Assembly: GCF_019145355.1 (NCBI RefSeq)
Contig: NZ_JAHSTY010000001.1
Span: 2,914,001-2,978,000, forward strand
Direction of reading: 5' to 3'
From: Pseudomonas azadiae
GTDB taxonomy: Bacteria; Pseudomonadota; Gammaproteobacteria; Pseudomonadales; Pseudomonadaceae
Length of the DNA stretch: 64,000 bases
Program-made: the position numbers and the translations under genes
The notes under the pieces: model-generated
Database searches by the model: none
Told to the model about the DNA's origin: nothing
What the model saw: the letters and a program-made list of their open reading frames with translations, nothing else
In this document: positions 59,865-64,000 of the stretch, in pieces
Layout of the letters: every line of letters begins with the position of its first letter
Position numbering within the stretch: position 1 is the first letter of the stretch

Positions 59865-60992
59865 ATGATGCGACATCCACACGTTTGGATGGGCCTCCTG
59901 TTGTCGTCGGTATTCGGCCAGGCACATGCCGCCTGGACAACGAATATGGCGCCAGGGGCGACCGAAGTCAGTCACGCAGTGTTCGACCTGCACATGACCA
60001 TTTTCTGGATCTGTGTGGTGATCGGCGTCATCGTGTTTGGCGCGATGTTCTGGTCGATGATCGTTCACCGCCGCTCCACCGGCCAGGTCGCGGCCAAGTT
60101 CCACGAGAGCACCACCGTGGAGATCCTCTGGACCGTGGTGCCCTTGCTGATCCTGGTCGCGATGGCCATTCCCGCGACCAAGACCCTGATCAATATTTAC
60201 GACAGCAGTGAATCGGATATCGATATCCAGGTCACCGGCTACCAATGGAAATGGCATTACAAATACCTGGGCCAGGACGTGGAGTTCTTCAGCAACCTGG
60301 CCACGCCCGCCGAACAGATCCGTAACCAGGCGACCAAGGGTGAACACTACCTGCTGGAAGTTGACCAGCCGCTGGTGTTGCCGGTGGGGGCCAAGGTGCG
60401 CTTTCTGGTGACGGCCGCCGACGTCATTCACTCGTGGTGGGTGCCGGCGTTTGCGGTCAAGCGCGACGCCATTCCCGGCTTCGTCAACGAGGCCTGGACC
60501 CGGGTCGAGAAGCCCGGCATCTACCGCGGCCAGTGCGCCGAACTGTGCGGCAAGGACCACGGCTTCATGCCCATCGTGGTCGAGGTCAAGTCCAGGGCCG
60601 ACTACGACACCTGGCTCGGCGAGCGCAAGCAAGAGGCCGCCAAGCTCAAGGAGCTGACCTCCAAGGACTGGACGCTTGAAGAACTGGTGGCGCGTGGCGA
60701 CAAGGTCTACCACACCACCTGTGTGGCCTGTCACCAGGCCGAAGGCCAGGGCCTGCCGCCGATGTTCCCGGCGCTCAAGGGCTCGAAAATCGCCACCGGG
60801 CCCACGGCCGAACACCTGAACATCGTCTACAACGGCAAGCCTGGCACTGCGATGGCAGCCTTCGGCAAGCAGCTCTCGGAAGTGGATATCGCCGCCGTGG
60901 TGACCTACGAGCGTAACGCCTGGGGCAATAACACAGGCGACATGGTCACGCCAAAAGACGTGCTGGCCATCAAGCAGGCGCAAAGCCAATGA
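59865..60992 (+). CDS. coxB: Cytochrome c oxidase subunit II with fused cytochrome c domain
   Basis: A 375-residue subunit II of the aa3/caa3-type oxidase. It has a signal peptide (MMRHPHVWMGLLLSSVFGQAHA), two membrane helices (about 40-65 and 85-105), the cupredoxin domain with CuA ligands in HSWWVPAF and GQCAELCGKDHGFMPI, and a C-terminal cytochrome c domain with CVACH near residue 287 and a distal Met in the GKPGTAMAAFG stretch. It heads the coxB-coxA-cox11-coxC operon. Confidence 0.97.
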   Translation: MMRHPHVWMGLLLSSVFGQAHAAWTTNMAPGATEVSHAVFDLHMTIFWICVVIGVIVFGAMFWSMIVHRRSTGQVAAKFHESTTVEILWTVVPLLILVAMAIPATKTLINIYDSSESDIDIQVTGYQWKWHYKYLGQDVEFFSNLATPAEQIRNQATKGEHYLLEVDQPLVLPVGAKVRFLVTAADVIHSWWVPAFAVKRDAIPGFVNEAWTRVEKPGIYRGQCAELCGKDHGFMPIVVEVKSRADYDTWLGERKQEAAKLKELTSKDWTLEELVARGDKVYHTTCVACHQAEGQGLPPMFPALKGSKIATGPTAEHLNIVYNGKPGTAMAAFGKQLSEVDIAAVVTYERNAWGNNTGDMVTPKDVLAIKQAQSQ

Positions 60993-61050
60993 CCCTCTTC
61001 ATGGTGTTTACCTCGACCCGCCCCGCCCACCCGCTTGCAGGAGAACGGCC

Positions 61051-62637
61051 ATGAGCGCTGTGATCGATGACCATGGTCATGCCGACCATGCCCACGGCCC
61101 CGCAAAGGGCTTGATGCGCTGGGTGCTGACCACCAACCACAAAGACATCGGCACAATGTACTTGTGGTTCGCCTTCGCCATGTTCCTGCTCGGCGGTTCG
61201 TTTGCCATGGTGATCCGTGCCGAACTGTTCCAGCCGGGCCTGCAGATCGTGGAGCCGGCGTTCTTCAACCAGATGACCACCATGCACGGCCTGATCATGG
61301 TGTTCGGCGCGGTGATGCCGGCTTTCGTCGGCCTGGCCAACTGGATGATCCCGCTGATGATCGGCGCGCCGGACATGGCCCTGCCGCGCATGAACAACTT
61401 CAGCTTCTGGTTGCTGCCGGCGGCCTTCCTTCTGTTGGTCTCGACGCTGTTCAGCCCTGGCGGCGGGCCGAATTTCGGCTGGACGTTCTACGCGCCGCTT
61501 TCCACCACCTACGCGCCGGAAAGCGTGACGTTCTTTATCTTTGCCATTCACCTGATGGGCATCAGTTCGATCATGGGCGCGATCAACGTGGTCGCCACCA
61601 TCCTCAACCTGCGCGCGCCGGGCATGACGTTGATGAAAATGCCGCTGTTCGTCTGGACCTGGCTGATCACCGCGTTTTTGCTGATCGCGGTGATGCCGGT
61701 ACTGGCGGGTTGCGTGACCATGATGCTGATGGATATCCACTTCGGCACCAGCTTTTTCAGTGCGTCCGGCGGTGGCGACCCGGTGCTGTTCCAGCATGTG
61801 TTCTGGTTCTTCGGCCACCCCGAGGTGTACATCATGATCCTGCCGGCCTTTGGCGCCGTCAGTTCGATCATCCCGACGTTTTCGCGCAAGCCGCTGTTTG
61901 GCTACACCTCAATGGTCTACGCCACGGCGAGCATCGCGTTTCTGTCGTTCATCGTGTGGGCGCACCACATGTTCGTGGTGGGTATTCCGTTGGTGGGTGA
62001 GCTGTTCTTCATGTACGCCACGCTGCTGATCGCCGTGCCGACCGGGGTGAAGGTGTTCAACTGGGTCAGCACCATGTGGCAAGGCTCGCTGACCTTCGAG
62101 ACGCCGATGCTGTTTGCCGTGGCGTTCGTGATCCTGTTCACCATCGGCGGCTTCTCCGGGCTGATGCTGGCGATTGCCCCGGCGGACTTCCAGTACCACG
62201 ACACCTACTTTGTGGTGGCGCACTTCCATTACGTACTGGTGCCCGGCGCTATTTTCGGCATCTTCGCGTCGGCCTACTACTGGCTGCCGAAATGGACCGG
62301 GCACATGTACGACGAAACCCTGGGCAAGCTGCACTTCTGGCTGTCTTTCGTGGGCATGAACATGGCTTTTTTCCCGATGCACTTCGTCGGGCTGGCGGGC
62401 ATGCCGCGCCGGGTGCCGGACTACAACCTGCAGTTCGCCGACTTCAACATGGTCTCCTCGATTGGCGCCTTCATGTTTGGCGCTACGCAGATTTTCTTCC
62501 TGTTTATCGTGATCAAGTGCATCCGCGGTGGTACGCCGGCACCGGCCAAGCCGTGGGATGGCGCCGAAGGCCTGGAGTGGAGCGTGCCCTCGCCGGCGCC
62601 GTACCACACCTTCACTACGCCGCCGGAGGTTAAATGA
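61051..62637 (+). CDS. coxA: Cytochrome c oxidase subunit I
   Basis: The catalytic 528-residue subunit with 12 membrane helices. Haem and CuB ligands lie in MTTMHGLIMVFG (His), FWFFGHPEVYIMILPAFG (His and Tyr of the cross-linked site), WAHHMFVVG (two His) and VVAHFHYVLV (two His). The D and K proton-channel residues are consistent with an A-type oxidase. The gap after it holds a REPIN before cox11. Confidence 0.98.
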   Translation: MSAVIDDHGHADHAHGPAKGLMRWVLTTNHKDIGTMYLWFAFAMFLLGGSFAMVIRAELFQPGLQIVEPAFFNQMTTMHGLIMVFGAVMPAFVGLANWMIPLMIGAPDMALPRMNNFSFWLLPAAFLLLVSTLFSPGGGPNFGWTFYAPLSTTYAPESVTFFIFAIHLMGISSIMGAINVVATILNLRAPGMTLMKMPLFVWTWLITAFLLIAVMPVLAGCVTMMLMDIHFGTSFFSASGGGDPVLFQHVFWFFGHPEVYIMILPAFGAVSSIIPTFSRKPLFGYTSMVYATASIAFLSFIVWAHHMFVVGIPLVGELFFMYATLLIAVPTGVKVFNWVSTMWQGSLTFETPMLFAVAFVILFTIGGFSGLMLAIAPADFQYHDTYFVVAHFHYVLVPGAIFGIFASAYYWLPKWTGHMYDETLGKLHFWLSFVGMNMAFFPMHFVGLAGMPRRVPDYNLQFADFNMVSSIGAFMFGATQIFFLFIVIKCIRGGTPAPAKPWDGAEGLEWSVPSPAPYHTFTTPPEVK

Positions 62638-62657
62638 ACCTGACGCCGCAAACCCCC

Positions 62658-62747
62658 TGTGGGAGCTGGCTTGCCTGCGATAGCGGTGTATCAGGCGCCG
62701 ACTCTATCGGCTGCCAGGGCCTCATCGCAGGCAAGCCAGCTCCCACA
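62658..62747. repeat. REPIN, inward-facing, inside the cox operon
   Basis: Standard arms as at 16770 enclosing about 45 bases. It fills most of the gap between coxA (ends 62637) and cox11 (starts 62773), on the coding strand of both. It would form a stable hairpin in the mRNA. Confidence 0.92.
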
Positions 62748-62772
62748 GAAAGTCAAAAGCGAGCGCTGCGCC

Positions 62773-63324
62773 ATGGCTGACTCCGTACCCCTCAAGCGCC
62801 TGGTCACCCGCCTGCTGATCCTGGTGCTGGCGATGTTCGCCTTCGGCTTCGCCCTGGTGCCGATCTACGACGTGATGTGCAAGGCGTTCGGCATTAACGG
62901 CAAGACGGCCGGGCAATACGAAGGCTCCCAGGTGGTGGACCCGTCGCGCCAGGTGCGCGTGCAGTTCCTGTCCACCAACGCCATCGACATGGTCTGGGAG
63001 TTTCATGCCAAGGCAGATGAAGTGGTGGTCAATCCCGGCGCGGTCACCGAGATGCTGTTCGTGGCGTTCAACCCCACCGACAAGGCCATGACCGCTCAGG
63101 CAGTGCCGAGCATTTCTCCGGCCGAAGCGGCGATGTATTTCCATAAGACTGAGTGCTTTTGTTTCACCCAGCAAGTGCTGCAACCAGGCGAGCGCATCGA
63201 AATGCCGGTGCGCTTCATTGTCGACCGCGACATGCCCAAGGATGTGAAGCATCTGACCCTGGCGTACACGCTGTTTGACATCACTGCGCGCCAACCGCCC
63301 GTGGCGGTTCGCACCGGGGGCTAG
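62773..63324 (+). CDS. ctaG: Cytochrome c oxidase assembly protein CtaG/Cox11
   Basis: CtaG delivers copper to CuB of subunit I. ATG at 62773 (MADSVPLKRLVTRLLILVLAMFAFGFALVPIYDVMCKAFGING) gives 183 residues; the open frame upstream runs through the REPIN and is not coding. It has one N-terminal membrane anchor and the copper-binding ECFCFTQQ motif with the CFCF cysteines. The gene order coxB-coxA-cox11-coxC is the usual Pseudomonas arrangement. Confidence 0.96.
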   Translation: MADSVPLKRLVTRLLILVLAMFAFGFALVPIYDVMCKAFGINGKTAGQYEGSQVVDPSRQVRVQFLSTNAIDMVWEFHAKADEVVVNPGAVTEMLFVAFNPTDKAMTAQAVPSISPAEAAMYFHKTECFCFTQQVLQPGERIEMPVRFIVDRDMPKDVKHLTLAYTLFDITARQPPVAVRTGG

Positions 63325-63360
63325 CTACTGTTTGCCCGCTCAATCAGGAGAGCGAATACA

Positions 63361-64000
63361 TGTCGACTCATGATACGTACTACGTACCAGCGCAAAGCAA
63401 ATGGCCGATAATTGCCACGTTTGGCCTGTTGATCAGCGTGTATGGCCTGGGCCTGTGGTTTAACGACTTGAAGGCGTTACGCCCGGAATCCCACGGCCCC
63501 TGGATCTTTTTCGTCGGTGGCCTGCTGCTGGCGTACATGATGTTTGGCTGGTTTGGTGCGGTGATCAAGGAAAGCCGCGCCGGTTTGTACAGCTCGCAGA
63601 TGGACCGCTCGTTCCGCTGGGGCATGAGCTGGTTCATCTTTTCCGAAGTGATGTTCTTTATTGCGTTCTTTGGGGCGCTGTTTTACGTACGCCACCTGTC
63701 CGCTCCAGCGTTGGCCGGTGAAGGACCCAAGGGCATCGCGCACATGCTCTGGCCGAACTTCGAGTTCGCCTGGCCGTTGCTGAACAATCCCGATCCCAAA
63801 CTCTATCCGGCACCCAAGGGCACGATCAGCCCGTGGGGCCTGCCGCTGGTCAACACCATTTTGCTGGTGAGCTCCAGCGTGACCATCACTATCGCCCACC
63901 ATGCCTTGCGCAAAGGCCATCGCGGCGCGCTGAAGCTGTGGTTGGCGATCACTGTGCTGTTGGGCGTAGCGTTCCTCGGGTTCCAGGCCGAGGAATATAT
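63361..64000 (+). CDS. coxC: Cytochrome c oxidase subunit III (cut by window end)
   Basis: The first 213 codons of subunit III, starting ATG at 63361 (MSTHDTYYVPAQSKWPIIATFGLLISVYGLGLWFND) after AGGAGAGCGAATAC. Membrane segments, the FSEVMFFIAFFGALFYVRHLS stretch and PWGLPLVNTILLVSSSVTITIAHHALRKG are characteristic of the family. The end of the gene lies outside the window; the visible frame is intact. Confidence 0.95.

Overview
This window is the origin-proximal segment of a chromosome from the Pseudomonas fluorescens group. It begins just upstream of dnaA and carries dnaA-dnaN-recF-gyrB in the classic order. The gene order after that (plsC-gmhB-glyS-glyQ-tag-htrB-trkA-rsmB-fmt-def-dprA-tsaC-qor-hemF-aroE, then betC, trpBA-trpI, prlC, and the aa3-type cytochrome oxidase genes) follows the order I know from Pseudomonas genomes. 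DNA is GC-rich, REP/REPIN palindromes of the fluorescens type are scattered through the intergenic spaces, and there are no rRNA or tRNA genes, no CRISPR array, no integrase or transposase, and no obvious prophage.

Layout. 1-6.3 kb: replication genes, with parS centromere-like palindromes inside recF and just after gyrB. 6.4-10.6 kb: an uncharacterised signalling set made of an OmpR-type response regulator (minus strand) and, divergently, a periplasmic FecR-domain protein and a CHASE2-PAS histidine kinase. 10.8-27.1 kb: housekeeping genes for phospholipid and LPS synthesis, glycyl-tRNA synthetase, base-excision repair, potassium uptake, fMet-tRNA formylation and deformylation, DNA uptake (dprA), t6A modification, haem and shikimate synthesis. 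A gene in the def-dprA interval looks like a LysM protein that has lost its LysM domain. 27.2-32.5 kb: choline-O-sulfate module (SulP transporter, orphan ChoX-like binding protein, BetC sulfatase, divergent LysR regulator). 32.5-39 kb: a small dioxygenase-like gene, the D-galactonate pathway (dgoK-dgoA-dgoD-dgoT) without a local regulator, and a convergent berberine-bridge-type flavin oxidase. 39.1-42.2 kb: trpBA with divergent trpI. 42.2-47 kb: small stress/envelope genes (DUF883 protein, dodecin, two DUF1161 paralogues, OsmC, a flavin monooxygenase, two lipoproteins); three or four have upstream motifs resembling AlgU (sigma-22) promoters. 47-50.7 kb: HAD phosphatase, gamma carbonic anhydrase-like protein, oligopeptidase A and a zinc-ribbon protein. 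51.1-55 kb: three-subunit membrane gluconate 2-dehydrogenase. 55-59.5 kb: a radical-SAM gene under a perfect SOS (LexA) box, a beta carbonic anhydrase with a SulP transporter, and a conserved protein of unknown function. 59.9-64 kb: cytochrome c oxidase operon (coxB-coxA-cox11-coxC, the last cut by the window end).

How the genes work together. Most of the window is core genome. The accessory-looking parts are the catabolic inserts (choline sulfate, galactonate, gluconate oxidation), which fit a soil or plant-associated lifestyle. The best candidates for further work are a 193-bp non-autonomous element with near-perfect 16-bp terminal inverted repeats and a 10-bp target duplication sitting inside a REPIN; the SOS-controlled radical-SAM gene; the FecR/CHASE2 signalling set; and the LysM-less protein. 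Motif positions were counted by hand and no database search was possible.
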